DNA from: Thiosocius sp942490985 | GTDB lineage: Bacteria > Pseudomonadota > Gammaproteobacteria > Chromatiales > Chromatiaceae | NCBI GenBank assembly: GCA_942490985.1 | Contig: CALNYW010000005.1 | Coordinates: forward strand, 372,001-436,000 | DNA: 64,000 nt | Direction: 5' to 3' | Shown here: positions 53,251 to 61,978 of the stretch, in pieces | Numbering within the stretch: position 1 is the first letter of the stretch | Layout of the letters: every line of letters starts with the position of its first letter | Program-made: the position numbers and the translations under genes | Notes under the pieces: model-generated | What the model was told of the DNA's origin: nothing | Databases searched by the model: none | Seen by the model: the letters and a program-made list of their open reading frames with translations, nothing else

Positions 53251-53684
53251 ATGGGTTCTAACTCGTCACCGGGTTACAGCTCACCTTGTTGCAGGGTCCG
53301 CACCGAGCATCCCAGAGTGTGTCAGGCATGGTTTCAGCAAGTCGTTTAGGTGCCTGTAGCCCGGTCTGCACTTCGGGTATGTACCCACTGGAATCGCACC
53401 CGAGGGGTGGTCGTCTGGGGATGCGTCAACCGCGAGCTGCCAACGTGGCAGACTAAGACCTTCAAGGCTTCTACCTTGTGTGACGCAGTGGACGTATTGG
53501 AAGCCACCGTGCCGTACGTCAAGCTTCTAGCGAGCACGGTTGATCGACTGAGCGAAAGCGACGCGGTGGGCGTGAGTAGCGGCGACGTCCGTCAATGCGG
53601 CTGGAAAATACGATCCGTCTACCAGCTGGGGCACTGGTTCATGCTAGCCAAAGCTCAGGCTCTGCTCTGCTGTCGAGACGTTAA
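53251..53684. other. Gene-poor spacer
   Basis: About 430 bases upstream of the PqqD-like remnant have no convincing gene. A plus-strand frame at 53350-53742 (130 residues) lacks a ribosome binding site and any known motif and runs antisense into the small-protein gene. The region may be decayed sequence of the same cassette. Confidence 0.4.
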
Positions 53685-54005
53685 TCAACGAACCTGTCGC
53701 CGATTGGTGCAAGGACTTGTCACTTTTTTGAACTTCCAATAATCTGCGCGTTTTCGGTAGATGACGTAGCCCAAAAAACGGCTGCAGTCCATGCCAACGC
53801 CCTCCCGTCCGATTGGCCGCTTGTTCTTTGTCGTTGCCGACGAATGTCGAAAGAACTGGGCTTCTCCCATTTTGGCTGCGCACTGGAACGCGCTGGAGTT
53901 CGCCAGCGCCTCGCCTGGCCGCAGCGTCGCAACGATCGGCGCGGCCGACAGCGCCTTGAACAGGCGGCGGCGTTTATCGGAGATGGGTTGGTTGTCAGAT
54001 GCCAT
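53685..54005 (-). CDS. Small protein with Tat-like leader, sigma54-driven; candidate substrate of the cassette
   Basis: The 106-residue product begins MASDNQPISDKRRRLFKALS, a twin-arginine-like N-region, followed by AAPIVATLRPGEALANSSAFQC, a weak hydrophobic stretch with a possible signal cleavage site after ALA. Short proteins with this leader are seen next to PqqD/HprK/nucleotidyltransferase genes (recalled, not searched). A GAGGAA ribosome binding site lies 11 bases before ATG 54005, and a sigma54 promoter sits at the right distance upstream. The C-terminal half (GMDCSRFLGYVIYRKRADYWKFKK) is basic and aromatic. I infer a secreted or modified peptide precursor. Function unknown. Confidence 0.6.
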   Translation of the reverse strand: MASDNQPISDKRRRLFKALSAAPIVATLRPGEALANSSAFQCAAKMGEAQFFRHSSATTKNKRPIGREGVGMDCSRFLGYVIYRKRADYWKFKKVTSPCTNRRQVR

Positions 54006-54038
54006 CGGTCGCAATTCCTCAATAGATACCCGACATTG

Positions 54039-54056
54039 AAGCACATTTCGTGCCGA
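54039..54056 (-). promoter_or_regulatory. Sigma54-type promoter of the small protein gene
   Basis: On the minus strand the sequence CGGCACGAAATGTGCTTC has GG and GC separated by exactly ten bases, with the GGCACG of the -24 consensus and TGC of the -12. Transcription would start about 24 bases before the ATG at 54005, just upstream of its ribosome binding site. Confidence 0.65.
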
Positions 54057-54117
54057 CCACCCAAGTCATTGAAACTTAGTACATAAGCAGGGGGCAGCCA
54101 CGCCGCCATAACGGCAA

Positions 54118-54136
54118 CTGTCAAAATTTCTGACAG
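54118..54136. promoter_or_regulatory. Inverted repeat, candidate enhancer site for a sigma54 activator
   Basis: CTGTCA and TGACAG flank seven bases (AAATTTC). The centre lies about 98 bases upstream of the predicted sigma54 start site, a usual distance for an enhancer-binding protein. It is a perfect 6-bp dyad with an AT-rich centre. Confidence 0.5.
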
Positions 54137-54176
54137 TCGGGTAGGAACGCCGTGCGTTTCACGACGCCATACAGCG

Positions 54177-55146
54177 TCAATTAACCAGCCGCACGCGACG
54201 CTCGATAAGCGCCGCAAGCGGCGCGATCGCCGCGTCAGTTTCGGCTACCTCGACAATATAACCCAGCGTGCGCGGAATATCCGCCAGGTAGCCGGACTTG
54301 CCGTCACGGTGATTCAGCCGGGCAAAGATCCCCGCCGCCTTCAGGTGCCGTTGCACGCCCATCCGATCGAACCAGCGCCGAAACACCTCGGGATCATAGT
54401 CACCGGCCTGACTGTTCGCGAAAACCCTCGACCCAAGCACCGACCCTGTCGGTCGGCCAGCTGATGTAGCAATCGCGCAGCAACGACACGAGGTCATAAG
54501 TAATTGGTCCGGCCACGGCATCCTGGAAGTCGATGATGCCGGGGTTGTTGTCGTCGACGACCATCAGGTTGCGCGAATGAAAATCCCGATGCACACAGAC
54601 AACCGGTTGCTCGAGCGCACTCTCGACCAGCAGCTCGAACGTCTCGTCCAGCATCTGCCGTTCGCCCTCGGTCAAGGTCAGTCCCAGATGCCGCTCCAGC
54701 AGCCAGTCCGGAAACAGCTGCATCTCGCGCATCAACAGCGCGCGATCGTAGGGCGGCAGCCCCGCCGTCGGTGCTTTTTGCTGCAGGGTCAGCAGGGCCT
54801 GCATCGCATCGCCGTAGAGCCGGTCGACCGACTCGGCGTTGAGCGCCTGCAGGTACGAGGTCGAACCGAGATCCTCGAGCAGCAGGAAGCCCTGCCCGAG
54901 GTCTTGCGCGTGAATTTTCGGCACGTGCAGACCGGCATCGGAGAGACGCCCGGCGACCTCGACGAACGGCCGGCTGTCCTCTTTGTCTGGCGGCGCGTCC
55001 ATCGCGATCAACGGCGCCTGCCCCGCCCGTTCGACACGGAAATAGCGCCGGAAACTGGCGTCTTCCGAGGCCGGTGTCAGCGCAAGATCCCTAAGCCCAC
55101 AGGTCTCTTTGAGCCAATGCGCGAGCTGGGAAAAACGGTCTGGCAT
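54177..55146 (-). CDS. amgK: Anomeric MurNAc/GlcNAc kinase-like phosphotransferase AmgK (frameshifted)
   Basis: The first part (ATG 55146, GGAGGG upstream) shows the aminoglycoside-phosphotransferase fold: DASFRRYFRVE, APLIAMDAPPDKED, the catalytic CVHRDFHSRNLMV and the metal-binding GIIDFQDAVAGPITYDLVSLLRDCY. The frame ends early at GFREQSGR, but the next frame continues with SQAGDYDPEVFRRWFDRMGVQRHLKAAGIFARLNHRDGK, the true C-terminal part. Dropping one T from the TTTT run (54421-54424) rejoins them to about 322 residues. AmgK phosphorylates MurNAc in cell-wall recycling and usually stands with murU, divergent from lptD. murU is absent here. Confidence 0.8.
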
Positions 55147-55320
55147 GGGGCCCTCCACCGGGCCGGGAAGCGATCGTCCGGTCGGCGCTAACTGATTGAA
55201 GAAAACCCTATTCTATGAGATTTTACCGGCCCTCGAAGCGGCGGCGAATGGGCCCCGCAGGCAGTGACAGCTGCCGCACCAGGCAGACAGGCAACTGAGA
55301 TTGCAAGCAAGGCCCACCCC

Positions 55321-58300
55321 GTGACCAGCAACGCCCCCTCCCTGCGACTCAGCCCGCTGGCTTGTGCCCTGCGTCGCGCGCGTGGGCGGTTGACCTTGGG
55401 GGCACTGCTCGCGCTGTCGGGGTCGATTTTCGCCGCGACCGCACCGACCTGGGATTGCCGGGTGGCCGCCGATGGCCGTTCCTGGTCGTGCAGCGGCGAA
55501 GGCGTCCCGCCCGGAGACCCGGCACCGGCCGCGCCCGAGACACCAGACACGCCAGCGGATGTCGCGCCGCCCCGTGAACTGCCGGCAACGCCTGCTCCGG
55601 CGCCTAGTGTCGAGCAGCCAGCCGCCGCATCAGGGGAACCCCTGCGTGCACCGGCAACGGTCGACGACGACGTTCGGCGAACGACACAACGGCCAGCGTC
55701 GCCGCCCCAGCCTGCCACCGCGTTGGATACACCACCCGCATCAATAGCGGCGGAGGCGGCAGCCCTTCAGGCGGCGCTCAGGGCCGCCAGCGAGGTCACC
55801 GAAAAGCCGGCCGACACACCAGACCACCCGCCCCATCCGCAGACCCGCCTGCTGCAGCGCCACCGACGAAGGCCGTCGTGCAACCGGACCGGCCAAGCAG
55901 CACGCCTGCCGCCCCGGGCTCGCCCGCGCCGCGCGGCGCGGCGACGCCTGCAGCAGAAGCAGCCGCAATGAGCGCATTCAGCAGCAGCGGCGAGATGCCC
56001 GACCTGGTCGCCACGCCGCCCTCGTCGAAACCCGCGACAGCGGCGCCGGCCGAAAAACCTCGGCCACCTGAGCCAAAACCCGAACTAGAGCCTGAACCAG
56101 AGCCCCAACCGAAGGAATTTTCGACGGGCACAACCGGCGAAGCGCCAGCAGTCGCCTCGCCCGGTGCCGAAGACCAGCAATCACGCGACGTCGGGCCAGA
56201 TCCGTCGGCGCCCATCGCATTCGCCGGCGCACTGGATGCCGGCATCGACTGGCACAGCTGCCGGGTTGTTGACAGCTCAACGGCGATAAGCCCGACGCCC
56301 AGACCGGATGACGCGATCGACCGACCCATCTCGATCACCGCAGACGCGGCCACCGCGGCGCTGGACCCCGAGACCGCGACGTTCAGCGGCAATGTCCAAC
56401 TGCTGCAGGGCACCCTGGAAATGCGTGCCGACCAACTCACGCTGGACCGTGTCACCGGCCAGGTCGCGGCCAGCGGCGGTGTGTTGATAGTCGACCCCGA
56501 TCTTCGGGTCGCCGGTAGCGAGGCCGACTATCAGATGGCGACGCGCACCGGTGCGATCACCGAGGTCCGCTACCGGATTCCGGCGATTCAGGCACGCGGC
56601 GATGCCGAGTACGCGGCACTGGTCAGCGACGGCGTCAGCCAGTACCGGAACATCAGCTATACCACCTGCGGCCCCGACAGCGAAGACTGGCTGCTGGAGG
56701 CCGACAGTCTGGAACTCGACCACAACGAGGGGCTCGGTACCGCCAGGCACGCCAAACTCCGTTTCATGGGCGCGCCGATCCTGTATGTGCCGACGTTTAC
56801 CTTTCCGATCGACGACCGCCGCCGCAGCGGGGTCCTGGTGCCGTCGATCGGTGCCAGCGACAGCACGGGGCTGGACCTTCGCACGCCCTATTACATCAAT
56901 CTCGCGCCAAATTACGACCTGACCCTGGTACCACGCGTGATGTCGAAGCGGGGCTTCATGCTGGGCGGCGAGTTCCGCTTCCTGACCGAGCGCACGAAGG
57001 GCGAACTGGTCGCTGAAGTCCTGCCCGACGATCGGGAATACGACGACGGCGATTCGGTGCGCGGCAGTGCCTCGTTGACCACCCAGACCTGGTTCAACGC
57101 ACAGACCGAGGCCGCGCTGCGGCTCAACTATGTGTCGGACAATGACTACCTCGATGACCTCGGGGACAGCCTTGCGGTAACCAGCGCGACGCACCTCGAG
57201 CGCACCGGCGAGGTCCGCTATCACGCCGCCAACTGGGACCTGCTGGGCCGCGCGCAGTACTACCAGACCATCGACGATACGCTGGCACTAACCGACCGGC
57301 CTTACAGCCGCCTGCCGCAGGTGCGCGTCGACCTGGAAGATCCCGACGGCCTGTTCGGCACGACTTACCACCTGAACGCCGAGTACGCGAACTTCTATCG
57401 CAAAGACTCCGTGCGCGGCCACCGAATCGACCTGTTTCCGGCGCTCAGCCTGCCGCTCGGCGACAGCTGGCGCTACCTGGAACCGAAAATCGGCGCGCGC
57501 TACACCGCCTATCGGCTGAGTGACGAGGCGCCCGGCGCCAACGATTCCCCGTCCGAGGTGAGCGGTTTGTTCAGCGTCGACAGTGGCATGGTCTTCGATC
57601 GCTCAACGCAATATTTCGACACCGCCGCGGTGCACACGCTGGAACCCCGGCTGTATTACCTGCTGGTGCCGAACGGCGGTCAGGATGACCAGCCAATCTT
57701 CGATACCGCGGTGCTGGACTTCAGCTTCGACAACCTGTTTCGTGAAAACCGCTTCGCCGGTGCCGATCGCTTTGGCGATGCCAACCAGGTCACCCTGGCG
57801 CTGACCTCACGGGTATTGGCAGATACCAGCGGCGAGGAACTGCTGCGCGCGAGTATTGGTCAGATCTTCTACTTCGACGACCGCGAGGTAACGCTGCCTG
57901 GCGAGACGACGATCGATGATTCGTCATCTGCCGTAGTGGCGGAGATCGATGCGGCGCTCGGCGGCGGCTGGCGCTCACGGGCCGGTCTGCAGTGGGACCC
58001 GAACGACGGAAGCAACGGCACGATCGACCAGGCACTCGCGCAGATCAGCTACCGCGACCAGCCACGCGACCGGGTATTCAACGCGGCCTATCGACTGCGT
58101 GATGGCGTCGTCGAGCAGACCGATCTCGCCGCGATCTGGCCGATTAGCGAACGACTGAGCCTGATTGGTCGGCACAACTATTCGCTGCGGGACGAGCGGC
58201 TCCTCGAAGCCCTGGCCGGCATCGAGTATGGAAAGTGCTGCTGGCGAATACGAGCCGTGGCCCGTAAATTCGCCAACGGCAGCGGAAATGATCAAAACCT

Positions 58301-58397
58301 CGCGTTCCTGCTGCAACTCGAACTGAACGGGCTTGGCCGGTTCGGCGATGACATCGACCGCGCATTAGAACGCCGGATTTACGGATACGAAGAATAA
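55321..58397 (+). CDS. lptD: LPS-assembly outer membrane protein LptD (frameshift in N-terminal linker)
   Basis: LptD forms the beta barrel that inserts lipopolysaccharide into the outer membrane with LptE. GTG 55321 gives a signal-like segment (LTLGALLALSGSIFAATA) and WDCRVAADGRSWSC with N-terminal cysteines. A Pro/Ala-rich linker follows, and the frame changes between about 55820 and 55840. The second frame holds the LptA-like jellyroll (ISITADAATAALDPETATFSGNVQLLQGTLEMRADQLTLD, VLIVDPDLRVAGSEADY), TTCGPDSEDW and a long beta barrel to GIEYGKCCWRIRAV. Because the second part has no signal peptide, both parts must be joined in the living cell. SurA starts right after the stop codon. Confidence 0.9.
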
Positions 58398-59711
58398 ATG
58401 AGAGTGACTGATTTCATACGGACGACAGGCCTGGTCCTGGCGCTGACGCTAACCACTGCACTGCCGACCCACGCCACCGAGCCGGCTTTGCTCGACCGGA
58501 TCGTCGCCGTGGTCGGCGAGGATGTCGTGATGCTGAGCGAAGTGCGCGCCGAGGCGACCAAACTCGCCGCGCGGCTGCGCGACCAGGGCGTGACGGAAAT
58601 GCCGCCGGTTGGCACCATCACCAAGAGCGCGTTCGACTCGGTGATTCTGAAAAAGCTCCAACTCGCCGAGGCCGCGCGGCTCGGCATCGAGGCTGATGAA
58701 GAAACCCTGAGTCGCGCGGTTGCAGCGATCGCGCAAAACAACAACCTGACGATCCCGCAGCTGCAGGCCGCACTCGAATCCGAAGGGATGGATTTCCAGG
58801 TGTTTCGTAACTCCATGCGCGACGAGATCGTGATCCGGCGCCTGCGTAACCGCGAGGTCACCAACCGGATTCAGGTGACCAAGTCGGAAGTCGACAGCTA
58901 TCTGGAGCGCAGCGGCGGCGCGGACGGTCGCATCGCCGTGCAGCTTCGGTACATCCTGATCCAATCACCCGACGGGGCGTCCCCCGAACAACGGGAGCAG
59001 GCCAGGGTCCGGGCGAGCGACATCGTTGAACGTCTCAGTGCGGGCGAGCCATTCGGCCCGTTGGCGCAGCAATTCTCGAGTGACCAGAGCGCGCTGCGTG
59101 GCGGCGAGTTGGGCTGGCTCGAAGTCAATGCGCTGCCGCCGCTGTTCCAACCCTATGTCGCAACGATGGAAAAAGGCGAGGTCCAGGGTCCGATTGCCGC
59201 CGGCAGCGGTTTCCACATCATCCAGCTGACCGACGTGCGCAGCGGCGCGACCAATATCGTCCGTCAGACCAACGCCCGCCACATCCTGATCCGGACCAAC
59301 GAGGTGACATCCGACCAAGATGCCCGCGCCCGGCTCGAGCGCCTGCGCGAACGCATCATGTTGGGTGACGATTTCGATACCTTGGCGCGCGCCAATTCAG
59401 ACGACACCGCCTCGGCAGTGAAAGGTGGTGATCTCGGTTGGTCCACGCCCGGCAACCTGGTACCGGTATTCGAAGAAAACATGAACCAGTTGGCGATCAA
59501 CGAAGTCAGTCAGCCCTTCAAGACCGATTTTGGCTGGCACATCGTGCAGGTCCTCGGACGGCGCGACTACGACGCCACCGATGAAACCCGTCGCGACCAG
59601 GCCCGCAAGGCCGTGCGTGACGAAAAGGGCGAAGAGGCCCTGCAAAACTATCTGCGTCGCCTGCGCGACGAGGCGTACATCGAAATGCGCCTCGAAGACC
59701 TCGACGGCTAA
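58398..59711 (+). CDS. surA: Periplasmic chaperone and peptidyl-prolyl isomerase SurA
   Basis: The 437-residue SurA helps outer membrane proteins, including LptD, fold. It has a signal peptide (LVLALTLTTALPTHA), the N-terminal chaperone core (LLDRIVAVVGEDVVMLSEVRAEATKLAARLRDQGV...), and two parvulin domains: residues about 177-280 (AVQLRYILIQSPDGASPEQ...GGELGWLEVNALPPLFQPYV) and 285-390 (NARHILIRTNEVTSDQDARARLERL...KGGDLGWSTPGNLVPVFEENM). A C-terminal helix closes the core. The start immediately follows the lptD stop, and pdxA starts two bases after its own stop, so lptD-surA-pdxA form one operon. Confidence 0.97.
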   Translation: MRVTDFIRTTGLVLALTLTTALPTHATEPALLDRIVAVVGEDVVMLSEVRAEATKLAARLRDQGVTEMPPVGTITKSAFDSVILKKLQLAEAARLGIEADEETLSRAVAAIAQNNNLTIPQLQAALESEGMDFQVFRNSMRDEIVIRRLRNREVTNRIQVTKSEVDSYLERSGGADGRIAVQLRYILIQSPDGASPEQREQARVRASDIVERLSAGEPFGPLAQQFSSDQSALRGGELGWLEVNALPPLFQPYVATMEKGEVQGPIAAGSGFHIIQLTDVRSGATNIVRQTNARHILIRTNEVTSDQDARARLERLRERIMLGDDFDTLARANSDDTASAVKGGDLGWSTPGNLVPVFEENMNQLAINEVSQPFKTDFGWHIVQVLGRRDYDATDETRRDQARKAVRDEKGEEALQNYLRRLRDEAYIEMRLEDLDG

Positions 59712-59712
59712 C

Positions 59713-60708
59713 GTGCCGAAGCGCTTGGCGATTACCGCCGGCGAGCCCGCCGGCATTGGGCCGGACCTGTGCGTGATGATCGCGCAGCAACCCTGGCCCG
59801 TGCCGATTGTCGCGATCGGTGATCCGCAAGTGATCCGGCAGCGAGCGGCGGCACTGAAGCTTCCCCTGAAGGTGATCGAGTGTGCGTCGGCGATGCCCGA
59901 CAGTCCCGCGGCGGCTGGCGAGCTCTACGTGCTCGCCGAGCCGTTGCAGGCCGAGGTCGTCGCCGGTCGACTCGATCCGACCAATGCCGGCCACGTGCTG
60001 AACCTGCTGCTGCGCGCGATCAGTGGCTGCCAAGACGGCACCTTTGCCGCGATGGTAACCGCGCCGATCCACAAGGGTGTGATCAACGATGCGGGGATAC
60101 CGTTTACAGGCCACACCGAATTCCTCGCCGAACACACCAGTGGCCACCCGGTGATGCTGCTGACCTGCCCCGGTCTGCGGGTCGCACTGGTGACCACCCA
60201 CCTGGCCCTGCGCGAGGTGGCCGACGCGATCACGCCCGAGCGTCTCGAACGGGTAATCCGGATACTGCACGCCGAACTGCAAACCAGGTTTTCGATCGAC
60301 GCCCCGCATATCCTGGTCTGTGGACTGAACCCGCACGCCGGAGAAAACGGTTACCTCGGACACGAGGAACGCGAGGTCATCGAACCCGTGCTCGACCGAT
60401 TGCGCCAGGAGGGCATGAATCTTGAAGGCCCACTGCCCGCCGACACCCTGTTCAACGCGGCGCGGCTCGAAAATGCCGACGCGGTGCTGGCGATGTACCA
60501 CGACCAGGGGCTGCCGGTACTCAAACACAAGGGGTTTGGACGCGCCGTAAATATCACGCTCGGGCTACCGATCGTGCGCACGTCGGTCGATCACGGCACC
60601 GCGCTCGACCTGGCCGCGACCGGCATGATCGACCCCGGAAGCATGATCGCGGCTGTCGAACAGGCTATCGCGATGACCTCGGCAGCCGGCGCCGATTCGG
60701 CAGGCTAG
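59713..60708 (+). CDS. pdxA: 4-hydroxythreonine-4-phosphate dehydrogenase PdxA
   Basis: PdxA oxidises 4-phosphohydroxy-L-threonine in vitamin B6 synthesis. The 331-residue protein starts at GTG 59713 (VPKRLAITAGEPAGIGPDL), one base after the surA stop codon. Active-site blocks are MVTAPIHKGVINDAG, FTGHTEFLAEH with the metal-binding His, VALVTTHLALREV, GLNPHAGENGYLGHEE with another metal His, AMYHDQGLPVLKHKGFG with the third, and ITLGLPIVRTSVDHGTALDLA. The normal next gene, rsmA (ksgA), is absent, and the strand switches to two minus-strand genes instead. Confidence 0.96.
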   Translation: MPKRLAITAGEPAGIGPDLCVMIAQQPWPVPIVAIGDPQVIRQRAAALKLPLKVIECASAMPDSPAAAGELYVLAEPLQAEVVAGRLDPTNAGHVLNLLLRAISGCQDGTFAAMVTAPIHKGVINDAGIPFTGHTEFLAEHTSGHPVMLLTCPGLRVALVTTHLALREVADAITPERLERVIRILHAELQTRFSIDAPHILVCGLNPHAGENGYLGHEEREVIEPVLDRLRQEGMNLEGPLPADTLFNAARLENADAVLAMYHDQGLPVLKHKGFGRAVNITLGLPIVRTSVDHGTALDLAATGMIDPGSMIAAVEQAIAMTSAAGADSAG

Positions 60709-60893
60709 CCACCTGCCCTTTTGTTGCCCAGCACGGACGAGACGACCGCGGTAAAGCCCTCGCCAGGCAAAGCCGCTTGCGCCTGGATGAACGCCGTCAT
60801 CGAAACAGCCAGCAGCACGGCGGCGATCAGCAAACCGAACGGGTCGGCTCGACCGCGGCAATTTTTGGTGGTTTTAGACGTCTTCAATGTCAG
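60705..60893 (-). CDS. Possible small membrane protein with non-ATG start
   Basis: A 62-residue frame (LTLKTSKTTKNCRGRADPF then GLLIAAVLLAVSMTAFIQAQ and a short tail ALPGEGFTAVVSSVLGNK) has one plausible membrane helix. AGGAGAGG lies 4-7 bases before CTG 60893, and TTG 60887 is another candidate start. The frame extends to 61004 but would overlap the ankyrin gene. It has no homologue that I recognise, and the evidence is the good Shine-Dalgarno site and the helix only. Confidence 0.35.
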   Translation of the reverse strand: MTLKTSKTTKNCRGRADPFGLLIAAVLLAVSMTAFIQAQAALPGEGFTAVVSSVLGNKRAGG

Positions 60894-60969
60894 GGATCCT
60901 CTCCTGAGACTTTGACCATCTTGCGCGGCAATTTCCGCGCAGCAGTTCACAAGCGATGGCTTTGGGTGG

Positions 60970-61437
60970 CTACGGTTTGGGGTCGGCGGCATCCTCGACG
61001 GCACCCGCTGCCTTCAGCGCGTCGGCAACCGTGCTGTGCCCGGCAAGCGTCGCGCGGCCGAGCGCTGACCTGCCATTGCTATCCTTGAGATTCACATCCG
61101 CACCGACAACCAACAACAGATCGACAAGGTCTTTATGGCCGAAGGCACTGGCCGCCATCAACGCCGACGTCCCACTGCCATCGACCACGTTGACATCGGC
61201 ACCCGCGGCCAACAACACCAGCGCGGTGCGCCGATTGCCATTGAACCCGGCAACGACCAATACCGGGCGCCCCGCGCCGGTGGCGCTGTTGACGTCGACA
61301 CCCTGAACCAGCAATTCGCGAACTTCCTCCGCGCGGCCCGACGTTACCGCCGCCACCAACTGGTTGACCGCTTCGTCGGCGAGCAACGGGCCCGCCAGCA
61401 AAAACCCCAAAATGCAACTTACTACCCGGTACATCAA
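60970..61437 (-). CDS. Secreted ankyrin-repeat protein
   Basis: The 155-residue protein has a signal peptide (VVSCILGFLLAGPLLA) and about three ankyrin repeats: EEVRELLVQGVDVNSATGAGRPVLVVAGFNGNRRTALVLLAAGADVNVVDGSGTSALMAASAFGHKDLVDLLLVVGADVNLKDSNGRSALGRATLAGHSTVADAL shows the TPLxxA-type turns in each unit at about 30-150. Exported small ankyrin proteins bind partner proteins in the periplasm and in some bacteria protect or inhibit enzymes. It interrupts the usual pdxA-rsmA-apaG order on the opposite strand, which suggests insertion or local rearrangement. Confidence 0.88.
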   Translation of the reverse strand: MMYRVVSCILGFLLAGPLLADEAVNQLVAAVTSGRAEEVRELLVQGVDVNSATGAGRPVLVVAGFNGNRRTALVLLAAGADVNVVDGSGTSALMAASAFGHKDLVDLLLVVGADVNLKDSNGRSALGRATLAGHSTVADALKAAGAVEDAADPKP

Positions 61438-61589
61438 ATAAGACCTCCGACAACAACGCCAGGCACTCCACCGACGGAACGATTTCGTTCGCCTGACAGT
61501 CTGTTAGTCGGCAGACCGCGCTCAGCCTGTAGTTGCTTTTGCGTGGCGCTGCCAGTAGCTTCAAGCCAGAAATCCTGAGGAAGCCTTTT

Positions 61590-61973
61590 ATGATCGACCG
61601 CAGCCCCCACAACATCGAGGTCGGGGTCCAGACCACCTACATCGACGATCAATCCGACCCAGATGCCGACCGGTACGTGTTCGCCTACACCATTACGATC
61701 AGCAATACCGGCAGCACACCGGCGAAGCTGATCAATCGCCACTGGCTGATCACGGACTCCAACGGAAAAGTGCAGGAAGTGCGCGGTGAAGGCGTCGTCG
61801 GCGAACAGCCGCACCTCAAACCCGGCGAGGTTTTCCGTTATACCAGCGGAACGGTGCTCGAGACGCCGGTTGGCACAATGGAGGGCGAGTACGAGATGCT
61901 GGCGGATGACGGACGCGCCTTCAAGGCGCCAATTGACCGCTTCTCCCTCTCGGTGCCGCGCGTACTGCACTAA
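61590..61973 (+). CDS. apaG: ApaG protein
   Basis: The 127-residue ApaG has a fibronectin-like beta sandwich. The start ATG 61590 is preceded by TGAGGAAG. Conserved blocks are IEVGVQTTYIDDQSDPDADRYVFAYTITISNTG, AKLINRHWLITDSNGKVQEVRGEGVVGEQPHLKPGEVFRYTSG and VGTMEGEYEMLADDG. The exact function is unsettled. ApaG is linked to dinucleotide polyphosphate metabolism and cation-related phenotypes through its operon with apaH. ApaH starts five bases after its stop codon, so the two are co-transcribed. Confidence 0.96.
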   Translation: MIDRSPHNIEVGVQTTYIDDQSDPDADRYVFAYTITISNTGSTPAKLINRHWLITDSNGKVQEVRGEGVVGEQPHLKPGEVFRYTSGTVLETPVGTMEGEYEMLADDGRAFKAPIDRFSLSVPRVLH

Positions 61974-61978
61974 CGCTG

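Noticed and set aside
53350..53742. A 130-codon plus-strand frame in the gene-poor stretch beside the PqqD/HprK cassette
   Set aside because: It has no ribosome binding site and no recognisable motif, and it overlaps the better supported small-protein gene on the other strand.
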